From Sphingomonas sp. MA1305 (GTDB taxonomy: Bacteria; Pseudomonadota; Alphaproteobacteria; Sphingomonadales; Sphingomonadaceae), in assembly GCF_016107325.1 (NCBI RefSeq), contig NZ_RCVT01000001.1, positions 1,178,001 to 1,242,000 on the forward strand: a DNA stretch of 64,000 nt. Direction: 5' to 3'. Under the pieces are notes generated by a model. That model was not told the DNA's origin. It saw nothing but the letters and a program-made list of their open reading frames with translations, and ran no database searches. A program made the position numbers and the translations under genes. Positions 19,149 through 28,233 of the stretch are shown here, piece by piece; within the stretch, counting starts at the first letter, position 1; the number at the start of each line of letters is the position of its first letter.

Positions 19149-20756
19149 TCAGGCGGCTTCGGTGGTCCGCGGTGCCGCTTGGCGCACGCCATCGTCGACA
19201 TGCTCAGCGAACTGGGCAAAATTCTCGACGAACAGGTCGACCAGCTTGGCGGCGGCCGCGTCATAGGCCGCCTTGTCGGTCCAGGTGCCGCGTGGGTCGA
19301 GGATCGCCGCGTCGACGCCGGGCACCGCGACCGGCACCTTGAAGCCGAAGTTCGGATCGGTGCGGAACTCGGCGTCCCTCAGCGAGCCGTCGAGGGCGGC
19401 GTTGAGCAGCGCGCGCGTCGCCTTGATCGGCATGCGGTGGCCGACGCCATGTTGGCCGCCGGTCCAGCCGGTGTTGACCAGCCAGCAATCGACCCCGCCC
19501 TTGGCAATCCGCTCCTTCAGCAGATTGCCGTAGACCGACGGGTGCCGCGGCATGAACGGGGCGCCGAAACAGGTCGAGAAGGTGGCGTCCGGCTCGGTGA
19601 CGCCGATCTCCGTGCCGGCGACGCGCGCCGTATAGCCCGACAGGAAATGGTACATCGCCTGGTCGGGCGTCAGCTTGGCGATCGGCGGCAGGATGCCGTA
19701 GGCGTCCGCGGTCAGCATCACGATGTTCTTGGGCACGCCGCCCATGTTCTCGTCCGACGCATTGGGGATGAAGTCGATCGGATAGGCGCCGCGGCTGTTC
19801 TCCGCGAGGCTGTTGTCGTCGAGGTCGAGCTGGCGCGTGACCGGATCCATCACCACGTTCTCGAGCACGGTGCCGAATCGCTTGGTGGTCGCAAAGATCT
19901 CCGGCTCTGCCTCCGGGGAGAGCCGGATCATCTTCGCATAGCAGCCGCCTTCGAAGTTGAAGACCGCGGTGTCCGACCAGCCATGCTCGTCGTCACCGAT
20001 CAGCGTCCGCTGCGGATCAGCCGAGAGCGTGGTCTTGCCGGTCCCGGACAGCCCGAAGAACACAGCGGTAGAGCCGTCCGCGCCCATATTGGCCGAACAA
20101 TGCATCGGCATCACGCCGCTGGTCGGCAACAGATAGTTGAGGATCCCAAACACCGACTTCTTCATCTCGCCGGCATAGCGGGTGCCGCCGATCAGGATCA
20201 GCTTCTCGGAGAAGTTGACTGCGATCACGGTCTCGCTGCGGCAGCCATGGCGCGCCGGATCGGCTCGGAAGCTGGGCAGGTCGACGATCGTATATTCGGG
20301 TTCGAAGCCTTTCAGCTCATGCTCCTCGGGGCGAACCAGCATCGTCCGGATGAACAGATTGTGCCAGGCGAGTTCGTTGATCACCCGGACGCGGACGCGG
20401 TGTTCCGGCTGGGAACCGCCGTAGAGGTCCTGAACGAACAGATTTTCCTTGTCACGCAGTGCGGTGAGGAAGTCGGCCTTGAGCGCGGCGAAGGCCTCCG
20501 GCGCCATCGCTTTGTTGGTCTTGCCCCACCAGACGGTCGACTCGGTCTCGGCATCGCGGACGATGAACTTGTCCTGGGCGGACCGGCCGGTATGTGCGCC
20601 AGTTTCGACGACCAGCGGCCCGTCAGCGCTCAACTTGCCTTCGTTGCGGGCGACCGCCGCCTCGACCAGTCGCGCGGTGACCATGTTCCAATGAAGATCG
20701 GCCCGGGTCTCAATCCCCTGGCGATCAAGGCCGGCATGCGGAATACGCTCGTTCAC
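19149..20756 (-). CDS. pckA: Phosphoenolpyruvate carboxykinase (ATP)
   Basis: A 535-residue cytosolic enzyme converting oxaloacetate and ATP to phosphoenolpyruvate, the entry to gluconeogenesis from C4 acids. The kinase loop GLSGTGKTT is at 235-243, and [10 protein letters not shown] (191-200) supplies metal and oxaloacetate contacts. The GTG at 20756 is chosen because GGGAGGA lies nine bases upstream. It is divergent from chvI across about 200 bases. In rhizobia, ChvI-ChvG is likewise next to pckA, and control of pckA by that pair has been proposed there. Confidence 0.96.
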   Translation of the reverse strand: MNERIPHAGLDRQGIETRADLHWNMVTARLVEAAVARNEGKLSADGPLVVETGAHTGRSAQDKFIVRDAETESTVWWGKTNKAMAPEAFAALKADFLTALRDKENLFVQDLYGGSQPEHRVRVRVINELAWHNLFIRTMLVRPEEHELKGFEPEYTIVDLPSFRADPARHGCRSETVIAVNFSEKLILIGGTRYAGEMKKSVFGILNYLLPTSGVMPMHCSANMGADGSTAVFFGLSGTGKTTLSADPQRTLIGDDEHGWSDTAVFNFEGGCYAKMIRLSPEAEPEIFATTKRFGTVLENVVMDPVTRQLDLDDNSLAENSRGAYPIDFIPNASDENMGGVPKNIVMLTADAYGILPPIAKLTPDQAMYHFLSGYTARVAGTEIGVTEPDATFSTCFGAPFMPRHPSVYGNLLKERIAKGGVDCWLVNTGWTGGQHGVGHRMPIKATRALLNAALDGSLRDAEFRTDPNFGFKVPVAVPGVDAAILDPRGTWTDKAAYDAAAAKLVDLFVENFAQFAEHVDDGVRQAAPRTTEAA

Positions 20757-20957
20757 AGACACAGATCCTCCCACAACAAAGCCGCCAACGCGCGCGTCCT
20801 GGGGAGGAAAAGTACCCGCGCCGGCTATACCCCTCGCTTAGGCGGCAAAAGCGATGCCGTCAAACCCATGGCTGCCGTAACGTCATGTGCGATGTGGTTG
20901 AGCCGGGCCACGCTTTCGCCTACCGCTGGCGATCATGAGCGGCAGGGCCCCCTTGGC

Positions 20958-21665
20958 ATGACGGCGACGATCGCGCTGGTCGACGACGACCGCAACATCC
21001 TGACCTCGGTCTCGATCGCGTTGCAGGCGGAGGGGTTCCTGACGCGCGTCTATTCGGATGGCGAAACGGCGCTGAAGGCGCTGACCGACAATCCGCCCGA
21101 TCTGGCGATCTTCGACATCAAAATGCCGCGAATGGACGGGCTGGAACTGCTGCGTCGGTTGCGGGAACGCAGCCAGATTCCGGTGATCTTCCTGACCAGC
21201 AAGGACGATGAGCTGGACGAAGCGCTGGGCCTGGCGATGGGCGCGGACGACTATATCGCCAAGCCGTTCAGCCAGCGCCTGCTGATCGCCCGGATTCGCG
21301 CGATCCTGCGGCGCACGGATGCCGTCACGACTCCCGCTGGGCAAGAACCGGTGGGTGCCGCGGCGCCGCTGGAGCGCGGCCGGCTGTCGATGGACCCGGC
21401 GCGCCATCGCACCACCTGGGGCGGCGAGCCGGTTACCCTGACCGTTACGGAGTTCCTGATCCTTGAAACGCTGGCGCAGCGCCCAGGCATCGTCAAAACG
21501 CGCAACCAGCTGATGGACGCGGCCTATCACGACGACATCTATGTCGACGACCGCACCATCGACAGCCACATCAAGCGTCTGCGCCGCAAGTTCCGCGGCG
21601 TCGATCCGGAATTCGACGCAATCGAGACATTATATGGCGCCGGATACCGATTCTCCGAAGAGTGA
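20958..21665 (+). CDS. chvI: Two-component response regulator ChvI
   Basis: A 235-residue OmpR-type regulator. The receiver domain has the acidic pocket D10-D11, phospho-acceptor D53 and K102 (IAKPFS), and a C-terminal winged helix ends GYRFSEE. The opening [18 protein letters not shown] is nearly diagnostic of ChvI. With ChvG it senses acid or envelope stress in alphaproteobacteria. The ATG lacks a close ribosome site (AGGG lies about 14 bases away), yet it gives the exact family N-terminus. Its 3' end overlaps chvG by 32 bases. Confidence 0.93.
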   Translation: MTATIALVDDDRNILTSVSIALQAEGFLTRVYSDGETALKALTDNPPDLAIFDIKMPRMDGLELLRRLRERSQIPVIFLTSKDDELDEALGLAMGADDYIAKPFSQRLLIARIRAILRRTDAVTTPAGQEPVGAAAPLERGRLSMDPARHRTTWGGEPVTLTVTEFLILETLAQRPGIVKTRNQLMDAAYHDDIYVDDRTIDSHIKRLRRKFRGVDPEFDAIETLYGAGYRFSEE

Positions 21666-23205
21666 GGGCGGCGAAGGTCGCGATCTCGCACTTCGCTGGT
21701 CGGGCGACATTTCGCTCACCCGTCGCATCCTGGCGGTCAACATTCTGGCACTGCTGCTCCTCGCTGGCGGCTTCTTCTATCTGGACTCCTACCGCAGCCG
21801 GATTGTCGACAGTCGCGTCGCACAGGCGAGCCGCGAGGCACAGCTGATTGCCGAAGCGCTGGCCATGGTCGAGCCGGCGCAGCGCGATCCGCTGATGGTG
21901 CGATTGGCGAAGGATACCGGCGCCCGGGTGCGAGTGTTCGACGGCGACGGCGATACGGTGGCCGACACACGCGACCTTGACGTCCGCAACTTCGTGCTGC
22001 TCGATCCCGACAAGCAGCCCTGGAACCAGGCGGTGGCGCGCTTTCTCGACGCCGGCATCGACACCGTGGTCGGCGCGGCGCGCGCGCCGCTCTACCGCGA
22101 ACGCAAGGACGGGCGCCAATGGCCGGACGTCGCGGCGACCGCTCGCAACGTCGTGTCGACCACCGTCTGGCGCGCGCCGGACCGCACGCCCGTGATCACC
22201 GCCGCTGCGCCGCTGCCGCGTGGACAGGTGGTGATGACCACCACCAACGCACGCGACATCACCCAGACGGTTCGGATCGAGCGGTTCCGACTCAGCCTGG
22301 TGCTGGCCACGGTGACGATGGTGTCGGTACTGCTGTCGCTGTTCCTGGCCCGGACGATCGTGCGCCCGCTGCGCCGGCTGGCGCGGGCGGCGGTACGGGT
22401 GCGACTCGGCCGGGCACGCGAAGTGGTGGTGCCGAGACTGCCGTCGCGGCGCGACGAGATCGGCAGCCTGGCGCGCGCCCTGTCCGACATGAGTCTGGCA
22501 CTGCGCGCCCGCATCGACGCGACCGAGGCGTTTGCCGCCGATGTCACGCACGAGCTGAAGAACCCCCTCGCCTCGCTGCGATCCGCCGTCGAAGGCCTCG
22601 GTCACGTCAAAGATCCGAACCTGCAGGACCGTCTGCTGGCCATCGTCCGCGATGACGTTCACCGGCTCGACCGGCTGATCACCGACATTTCCGAGGCCTC
22701 ACGCCTCGATGCGCAGCTCAGTCGCGCCAAGTTCGAGCCGGTCGACATCGCAGCGATGCTGACGGCGCTGGTCGCCCAACGTCACGACCGCGGCGTCGAA
22801 CGCGACATTCGGCTGGTATTTGATCGCGGCGACGGTGCGATGGTGACGATGGGGGAAGGCGCGCGCCTGGAACGGGTCTTCGACAATCTGATCGACAATG
22901 CCCTGTCCTTTTCGCCTGATGACGGCATCGTCGCGATCTGGGGCGGCCGACAGGGCGACATGCTGGTCGTGCAGGTCGAGGACGAGGGACCCGGCGTCCC
23001 CGAGGAAGCGCGCGAGGCGATCTTCCGTCGTTTCCAGTCGATCCGGCCCGAAAGCGAGACGTTCGGCCAGCACTCCGGCCTCGGCCTCGCCATTGCACGA
23101 ACGATTGTAGAAGGCCATCAGGGCACGATCGCCGTCGAATCGCGCGAGGATCGACTGGGCGGCGCGCGCTTCGTCGTCCGATTGCCGTGCGCCGAAGGCT
23201 TTTGA
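21634..23205 (+). CDS. chvG: Sensor histidine kinase ChvG
   Basis: A 523-residue inner-membrane kinase with transmembrane helices at about 31-50 and 219-239, flanking a periplasmic sensor region of about 170 residues. HAMP and HisKA follow, with the phospho-histidine H306 in [14 protein letters not shown], then the ATPase domain ([34 protein letters not shown]). The ATG at 21634 lies inside the end of chvI. In characterised alphaproteobacteria the periplasmic repressor ExoR holds this kinase off; no exoR is seen in the window. Confidence 0.93.
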   Translation: MAPDTDSPKSEGGEGRDLALRWSGDISLTRRILAVNILALLLLAGGFFYLDSYRSRIVDSRVAQASREAQLIAEALAMVEPAQRDPLMVRLAKDTGARVRVFDGDGDTVADTRDLDVRNFVLLDPDKQPWNQAVARFLDAGIDTVVGAARAPLYRERKDGRQWPDVAATARNVVSTTVWRAPDRTPVITAAAPLPRGQVVMTTTNARDITQTVRIERFRLSLVLATVTMVSVLLSLFLARTIVRPLRRLARAAVRVRLGRAREVVVPRLPSRRDEIGSLARALSDMSLALRARIDATEAFAADVTHELKNPLASLRSAVEGLGHVKDPNLQDRLLAIVRDDVHRLDRLITDISEASRLDAQLSRAKFEPVDIAAMLTALVAQRHDRGVERDIRLVFDRGDGAMVTMGEGARLERVFDNLIDNALSFSPDDGIVAIWGGRQGDMLVVQVEDEGPGVPEEAREAIFRRFQSIRPESETFGQHSGLGLAIARTIVEGHQGTIAVESREDRLGGARFVVRLPCAEGF

Positions 23206-23223
23206 AGGCGAACGATACCCTCC

Positions 23224-23658
23224 ATGGCGGTGCTCTCCTCGGAAACTTTGCACGCGACCACGATCGCGATCGACGGCCGCGCGGTCGTGCTGGAAGGGCC
23301 CTCGGGGGTCGGCAAGTCGGACCTTGCCCTGCGCCTGATCGATCGAGGCGCGGTGCTGGTCAGCGACGATTACACGGTGCTGATACGCCGCGGCGATATG
23401 CTCGTCGCTCGCGCGCCGGACACGATCCGTGGCCGGATCGAGGTGCGCGGCGTCGGCATCCTGACGCTGCCGAATGTCGCGGAGGCGCCGGTGGCGCTGA
23501 TCGTTCGGCTGGGCGACGAGCCGGTGCGCATGCCCGAGCGGCGCGTGCGACGCATCGCCGGGGTGGCGGTCCGCGAGCTGGCCTTCGATGCGGCCTTCCC
23601 GTCCACGCCGATCAAGATCGAATGGGCCCTGCGCCAGCCCGAGGCGACACCGGCATGA
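23224..23658 (+). CDS. hprK: Short HPr kinase/phosphorylase (HprK C-terminal domain)
   Basis: A 144-residue protein holding only the kinase domain of HprK. It has the P-loop GPSGVGKS (25-32), a SDDYTVL strand and IEVRGVGILTLPNV, the alphaproteobacterial form of the HprK signature. It should phosphorylate a serine of HPr and reverse this with phosphate. The N-terminal domain of Firmicutes HprK is missing, which is normal for alphaproteobacteria. It lies 18 bases after chvG and 10 bases before rapZ, in an order (chvIG-hprK-rapZ-EIIA-HPr) shared with other alphaproteobacteria. Confidence 0.92.
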   Translation: MAVLSSETLHATTIAIDGRAVVLEGPSGVGKSDLALRLIDRGAVLVSDDYTVLIRRGDMLVARAPDTIRGRIEVRGVGILTLPNVAEAPVALIVRLGDEPVRMPERRVRRIAGVAVRELAFDAAFPSTPIKIEWALRQPEATPA

Positions 23659-23668
23659 AGGCGGACCG

Positions 23669-24583
23669 ATGAGCGATCGCAAGGACATCCTGCTCGTCAC
23701 CGGCATGTCGGGCGCGGGCAAGTCGACCGTGCTGAAGACGCTGGAGGATATCGGCTGGGAGGTGGTCGATAATCTGCCTCTCACCCTGCTCAACCGACTG
23801 CTCGAATCGCCCTTGACCGAAGGCGCGGGCGACGCCGGGCAGCCGCTGGCGATCGGCATCGGATCGCGGACCCGCGATTTCGCGCCCGAGCGGATCGTCG
23901 AGCGGATCCGGGTGCTGCGCGACGAGCACGGGCTCGACATCGGCATGCTGTTCCTCGACTGCGCGGGGGGTGAGCTCGAGCGGCGCTATTCCGAGACCCG
24001 GCGGCGGCACCCGCTCGCTCCAGATCGCCCGGCAAGCGACGGCATCGCCCGCGAGCGGGAATTGCTGGCGCCGCTGCGGGAATGGTCGAACCGGCTGATC
24101 GACACCACCAACCTGTCCTCGCACGCCCTCGCGCAGCAAATTCGCGAGACATTCGCGCGATCGGGTACCGACGCGCCGGTTCTGTCGATCCTCTCGTTCG
24201 GCTTCGCGCGCGGGCTGCCTCGCAACGCCGACCTGGTGTTCGATATGCGCTTCCTCTGCAATCCGCATTGGGTGCCGGCGCTGCGACCGGGGACCGGGCT
24301 CGACGCCGACGTCGCCGCCTATGTTGCCGCGGACCCGGCCTATCCCGAGGCAGTCGACCGCATTCACTGCCTGCTGCGGCTGCTGCTGCCGCGCTACCGG
24401 GCCGAGGGCAAGTCGTACGTCACGGTCGCCATCGGCTGTACCGGAGGGAGACACCGCTCGGTCCATGTCGCCGCGACACTTGCAAGCCGGTTGCGCGCAG
24501 ACGGTTTTTCGCCCACCATCGCGCATCGCGACCTCGGCGCCGCGCCACAGGACTCGCTTGAGGGGCCGCCGGCCACAGCATGA
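23669..24583 (+). CDS. rapZ: RNase adapter / nucleotide-binding protein RapZ (YvcJ family)
   Basis: A 304-residue P-loop protein (GMSGAGKST, about 12-20) with VVDNLPL just after the loop and the C-terminal GCTGGRHRSV motif typical of the family. E. coli RapZ binds RNA and brings RNase E to the sRNA GlmZ to tune glucosamine-6-phosphate synthesis. Whether this works the same way in sphingomonads is not known. The neighbouring EIIA and HPr suggest a link to phosphotransfer. The stop overlaps the EIIA start in ATGA. Confidence 0.92.
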   Translation: MSDRKDILLVTGMSGAGKSTVLKTLEDIGWEVVDNLPLTLLNRLLESPLTEGAGDAGQPLAIGIGSRTRDFAPERIVERIRVLRDEHGLDIGMLFLDCAGGELERRYSETRRRHPLAPDRPASDGIARERELLAPLREWSNRLIDTTNLSSHALAQQIRETFARSGTDAPVLSILSFGFARGLPRNADLVFDMRFLCNPHWVPALRPGTGLDADVAAYVAADPAYPEAVDRIHCLLRLLLPRYRAEGKSYVTVAIGCTGGRHRSVHVAATLASRLRADGFSPTIAHRDLGAAPQDSLEGPPATA

Positions 24584-25005
24584 GTAATACGTCTGACATG
24601 ATTGGCCTTGTTCTGGTGACTCACGGCCGGCTCGCCGAGGAGTTCGTGACCGCGATGATCCATGTCGTTGGCCCGCAGGAGCGGATCGCGACGATCTCCA
24701 TCGGTCCGGACGACGACATGGAGACGCGGCGGGCCGACATCGCCGAGGCGATCGGCGCCGTCGATGCCGGTCGCGGCGTGATCGTGCTGACCGATCTGTT
24801 CGGTGGCACGCCGTCGAATCTCGCCATCTCCCTGATGGAGCGAGGCCGGGTGGAGGTGATCGCGGGGATGAACCTGCCGATGCTGATCCGCCTGGGCTCG
24901 GCGCGTCGCTCGATGAAGGTGGTCGAGGCAGTCGCCGCCGCGCGCGAGGCGGGGCGCAAATATATTTCGGTCGCTTCCGAGGTGCTCGGCGAGGCCGCCG
25001 CATGA
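24580..25005 (+). CDS. PTS EIIA component, mannose type
   Basis: A 141-residue cytosolic phosphocarrier. The active histidine is H15 in LVTHGRLAEEF, and LTDLFGGTPSN (about 68-78) is the conserved acidic turn of the family. No membrane transporter (EIIC or EIID) is encoded near it, so it most likely serves regulation rather than sugar uptake, as in other alphaproteobacteria with an incomplete PTS. It overlaps rapZ at its start and HPr at its end, each by four bases. Confidence 0.93.
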   Translation: MSNTSDMIGLVLVTHGRLAEEFVTAMIHVVGPQERIATISIGPDDDMETRRADIAEAIGAVDAGRGVIVLTDLFGGTPSNLAISLMERGRVEVIAGMNLPMLIRLGSARRSMKVVEAVAAAREAGRKYISVASEVLGEAAA

Positions 25006-25274
25006 GCGCGGTGGAGCGGGCCGTGCTGATCACCAACAAGCGCGGCCTCCACGCGCGCGCCAGCGCCAAGTTCGTGACGCTGGCTTCGACGCAGCCCTGC
25101 GAAGTGCAGGTCCGCAAGGATGACGGCGCCGTCACGGGCACATCGATCATGGGCCTGATGATGCTGGGCGCGGCGATGGGCGACACCATCACGATCAGCG
25201 CAGCGGGAGACGGCGCCGATCAGGCGGTGTCAGCGCTGTGCGAATTGGTCGAAGCCAAGTTCGGCGAAGATTGA
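25002..25274 (+). CDS. ptsH: Phosphocarrier protein HPr
   Basis: A 90-residue HPr with the active-site histidine H17 in NKRGLHARASAKFV and the regulatory serine S48 in TGTSIMGL, the target expected for the HprK encoded upstream. It would pass phosphate from EI to the EIIA just before it. Enzyme I is not in the window. The ATG overlaps the EIIA stop. A G+C-rich imperfect hairpin lies in the 37-base gap before the next gene. Confidence 0.95.
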   Translation: MSAVERAVLITNKRGLHARASAKFVTLASTQPCEVQVRKDDGAVTGTSIMGLMMLGAAMGDTITISAAGDGADQAVSALCELVEAKFGED

Positions 25275-25311
25275 GCTTGCAGACCCGCCCGCGGATGCGG
25301 GAGGGGACGGC

Positions 25312-26112
25312 ATGCCGCGAGAGATCACCGCCTTTTCCAATCCGCTCGTCAAGCGTGTCCGCGACCTGCGCGACAAGCGTCATCGCCGCGCCGCCCGCCA
25401 ATTCCTCGCCGAGGGGTTGCGCATCCTGACCGAGGCGCGCGAGACCGGGCGTATCCCGCGGCTGCTGTTCTATGCCGGGCAGAGCGCCGGCCATCCGCTC
25501 GTCCATGCCCTTTCGGTCGAGGTCGAAGCGGCGGGCGGTGAGTCGATCCAGACCACCCCCGACATCCTGTCCAAGCTGTCCGGCAAGGACAATCCACAGG
25601 CGGTCGTCGGGGTGTTCGACGAATTCGACGTCGGCCTGGGCGATCTCGAGCGCGACCGTTCGGGTATCTGGCTGGTCGCCGAGCGGCTGCGCGATCCGGG
25701 CAACCTCGGTACGATCCTGCGCACCGGCGATGCGGTGGGCGCGGGCGGGCTGATCCTGATCGGCGAGAGCGTCGACCCCTTCTCGGTCGAGGCGGTGCGG
25801 GCGAGCATGGGCGCGCTGTTCACGGTACCGGTGGTGCATACCGACTGGCAGTCCTTCCTCGACTGGCTGCGCCAGGGACCGGGGCAACTGGTCGGCCTCA
25901 GCCTCGACACCGACCAGGATTACCGGGCGGCGCGCTATGCCGCTCCCACCTTCCTGCTCACCGGCAACGAGGCGCAAGGCATGCCGGCGGACTATGCCGC
26001 CGCCTGCGACCTGCTGGTCAAAATTCCCATGCTCGGCAAGGCCGACAGCCTGAATGCCGCGGTGGCGACGGCGGTAATGGCCTATGAGGTGATCGCGCAG
26101 CAGCGCGGGTGA
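25312..26112 (+). CDS. SpoU/TrmH family RNA 2'-O-methyltransferase
   Basis: A 266-residue SPOUT methyltransferase with the three knot motifs in order: NLGTILRTGDAVGAGGL (about 128-144), a middle LLTGNEAQGMP, and the C-terminal IPMLGKADSLNAAVATAV. An N-terminal substrate-binding domain (to about residue 100, RQFLAEGLRILTEA) resembles the L30e-like domain of rRNA ribose methylases. It should methylate a ribose in rRNA or tRNA; the site cannot be told from sequence. Its end is three bases from that of the convergent small gene. Confidence 0.9.
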   Translation: MPREITAFSNPLVKRVRDLRDKRHRRAARQFLAEGLRILTEARETGRIPRLLFYAGQSAGHPLVHALSVEVEAAGGESIQTTPDILSKLSGKDNPQAVVGVFDEFDVGLGDLERDRSGIWLVAERLRDPGNLGTILRTGDAVGAGGLILIGESVDPFSVEAVRASMGALFTVPVVHTDWQSFLDWLRQGPGQLVGLSLDTDQDYRAARYAAPTFLLTGNEAQGMPADYAAACDLLVKIPMLGKADSLNAAVATAVMAYEVIAQQRG

Positions 26113-26115
26113 CGC

Positions 26116-26340
26116 TCAGACGAGACCGGAGACCAAAATCCGGCCGCCATCCTGATGGATACGACCGGCGATCATGCCGGAGACATGCGCCTCGGCACCC
26201 TGTTCGACGTGCAGATCGCCGCTGACCATGCCGGCGATCCGCACGCGGCAGCCGCGCCGGACGATCACGTCGCCCGCCACCATCCCATCCATCACCCCGT
26301 CCTGATCCATGACCAGCGTGCCCCGATACATGCCGCCCAC
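26116..26340 (-). CDS. Mini bactofilin-like (polymer-forming) protein
   Basis: A 74-residue protein made almost wholly of short beta-helix rungs. Repeated turns read GDVIVRRGCRVRIAGMVSGD, then GDLHVEQGAEAHVSGMIAG and RIHQDGGRILVSG. This spacing of glycine and small hydrophobic residues is that of bactofilins and related polymer-forming proteins, though it is shorter than a full bactofilin (100 residues or more) and lacks flanking tails. The GTG at 26340 is favoured by AGGAGAG upstream; an ATG three codons later is possible. Function unknown. It may be a capped fragment or a small assembly partner. Confidence 0.65.
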   Translation of the reverse strand: MGGMYRGTLVMDQDGVMDGMVAGDVIVRRGCRVRIAGMVSGDLHVEQGAEAHVSGMIAGRIHQDGGRILVSGLV

Positions 26341-26624
26341 ATCACTCTCCTTCGCGAACCGTCAGAAATACTGACAGTTTCGACGGTCCAACGCCGGGGC
26401 GTGCAAATATGTCCGAGACACAGGGACCTTTTCGCGTTGAGCGAAGTTTATGGCGGCCGCGCGGCTCAGCCGTCGGGCATCGCCAGGGGTCACGCCGATC
26501 AGCGCCACATCGGTCGATGCCATCAGCACGGGTGGAGGCGACGGGAAGTCCGGCGCTACGCCGCCCGATCCCGCTGCTGCGCCATCGAGATGGCGACGGC
26601 CGTATGATCCGGCCGCGTGCCACC

Positions 26625-28067
26625 TCACACCTCCTCGGCCACCGCAGCCGCCAGCTTGGTCAGCGGCCGGGCATTCTGTTCGCCGACCGGCAGCGCGTCG
26701 ATCGCCTTGCCGCCGGTGTCGATGTTGAGCGATTCGAACCGCTTGGCACTGGTCAGCACTTGGCTTTCGAGGCTGCCGACAAAGGCGTTGTACGCGCCCA
26801 TCGCGGTGTCGAGGTTCTTGCCGAGCCGCGCGACATGGCCGCCCATCACCGCCAGCCGCTGGTACAATTCCTTGCCGAGCGTACCGATCTCGCGCGCCTG
26901 GCTCGCCAGCTTCTCCTGCCGCCACACCGCGGAGACGGTGCGGGCGATGGCAATCAGATTGGTCGGGGTGGCGAGAAGGACGCGCTTGTCGAAGGCGAAG
27001 TCCCACAAGGTCGGGTCGTGCTCGAGCGCGGCCGAGAGGAAATGCTCGCCGGGAACGAACATGATGACATATTCGGGCGCGTCGTCGAACTGCGCCCAAT
27101 AGGCCTTGTTGCCGAGGCCGTTCACATGGACGCGCATCGACTGGGCGTGGGCGGCGAGGCCGATCTGCCGCTCCGCCTCGTCGACCGCGCCGAAGGCGTC
27201 CTGATAGGCGTTGAGCGACACCTTGGCGTCGATGATCAGCGACTTGCCGCCCGGCACGCGAACGATGGCGTCGGGGCGCAGCCGGCCGCCCTCGCCGTCG
27301 GCGACGCTGACCTCCATCGCGAAATCGGTGTGTTCGGAAAGGCCGCAGCTTTCCAGCACGTTGCGCAATTGCTGCTCGCCCCAGCGACCGCGCGCCTTGG
27401 GCGCGTTGCGCAATGCATTGACCAGCTTCGCCGCCTCGCCGGAGACGCGCTCCTGGCCCAGCCGCATCTGCTCGATCTGCCCCTTGAGGTCGCCGAAGGC
27501 GTCGCGGCGCTCTGCCTCGACCTTGGCGACCCCCTCCTCGTAGCGCGACAGTCGCTCGTTGACCGGCTGCAACAGCGCCTTGAGGTTCTGGCCGGCGCTT
27601 TCCTCCGACTGGCGGAAGCGCGCCTCGGCCCGCTCGAGGAACGCCTTTTGCGCGTCGGACAGCAGGCGGTTGGCGACCTCGCCGAACTGCGCCGTCATGA
27701 CGTCCTTTGCCTCGCGCAATTCGACCAACCGCGCTTCGAACGCCTCGCCCTGCGCGCGCAAGGCCGCGATCTCGGCGCGGGCGGCGTCGCGATCGGCGCG
27801 CACCGTGGCGAGCTCGCGCTGCAGCCGGTCGGCAAGCCCGGCACGCTCGTCGGTCTGCGCGCGCAGCGATGCCGCCTCGCGCATCGCCTCGTTGCGTTCC
27901 CGCTCGACCGCGTCGCGCGCCTGGCGGACCAGTTCCGCATCGGCGACCTTGCTGCGCGCCACCGCCAGTTCGGCCGCCAGGCCAGCGGCGCGCCGCCCGG
28001 CGATCAGCCAGCCGACAAGAAGGCCCGCGGCAAGCGCCAGAATGGCGACGATGATGATCTGCTCCAC
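26625..28067 (-). CDS. rmuC: DNA recombination protein RmuC
   Basis: A 480-residue protein with one N-terminal transmembrane helix (IIIVAILALAAGLLVGWLI), a long coiled coil (about 28-130) and the RmuC nuclease-like domain (RWGEQQLRNVLE through ALPVGEQNARPL). RmuC limits inversions and processes DNA intermediates in E. coli, but its exact activity is not settled. The GTG start gives a normal N-terminus. Two palindromes lie 31-58 bases upstream of it. It is followed by 284 bases before the small bactofilin-like gene. Confidence 0.93.
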   Translation of the reverse strand: MEQIIIVAILALAAGLLVGWLIAGRRAAGLAAELAVARSKVADAELVRQARDAVERERNEAMREAASLRAQTDERAGLADRLQRELATVRADRDAARAEIAALRAQGEAFEARLVELREAKDVMTAQFGEVANRLLSDAQKAFLERAEARFRQSEESAGQNLKALLQPVNERLSRYEEGVAKVEAERRDAFGDLKGQIEQMRLGQERVSGEAAKLVNALRNAPKARGRWGEQQLRNVLESCGLSEHTDFAMEVSVADGEGGRLRPDAIVRVPGGKSLIIDAKVSLNAYQDAFGAVDEAERQIGLAAHAQSMRVHVNGLGNKAYWAQFDDAPEYVIMFVPGEHFLSAALEHDPTLWDFAFDKRVLLATPTNLIAIARTVSAVWRQEKLASQAREIGTLGKELYQRLAVMGGHVARLGKNLDTAMGAYNAFVGSLESQVLTSAKRFESLNIDTGGKAIDALPVGEQNARPLTKLAAAVAEEV

Positions 28068-28097
28068 GCCTTACCCCTCGAAAAGTCCCAAAGGTCT

Positions 28098-28125
28098 CAC
28101 CCGTTCGGGTGTGCAACCATTGCAC
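28098..28125. promoter_or_regulatory. Two adjoining palindromes before rmuC
   Basis: CACCCG-TT-CGGGTG (28098-28111) runs straight into GTGCAA-CCA-TTGCAC (28111-28125); both are perfect six-base arms and share one base. On the rmuC strand they fall where a promoter or operator would lie. The binding protein is unknown. Confidence 0.4.
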
Positions 28126-28233
28126 GCGACAGTCCTGAACGACGCACACGGCGTCCCGTGGAGGAACATAGATCGAACGAGGCCTGTAGGACAGGGAATA
28201 GTTGGTATGCGTAGGGCGAAGCGATGCCGATCG

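Noticed and set aside
19179..20957. In-frame extension upstream of chvI running antisense through pckA
   Set aside because: ChvI proteins begin at the chosen ATG with [12 protein letters not shown]; the extension is a shadow of pckA.
25275..25311. G+C-rich imperfect hairpin between ptsH and the SpoU methyltransferase gene
   Set aside because: Too short and imperfect, with no T tract, to call a terminator.
26342..26623. A 93-codon arginine-rich frame whose stop touches the bactofilin-like start
   Set aside because: Its composition is that of a shadow frame and no ribosome site precedes it; the alternative frame at 26362-26523 is slightly better and is listed only as a weak finding.
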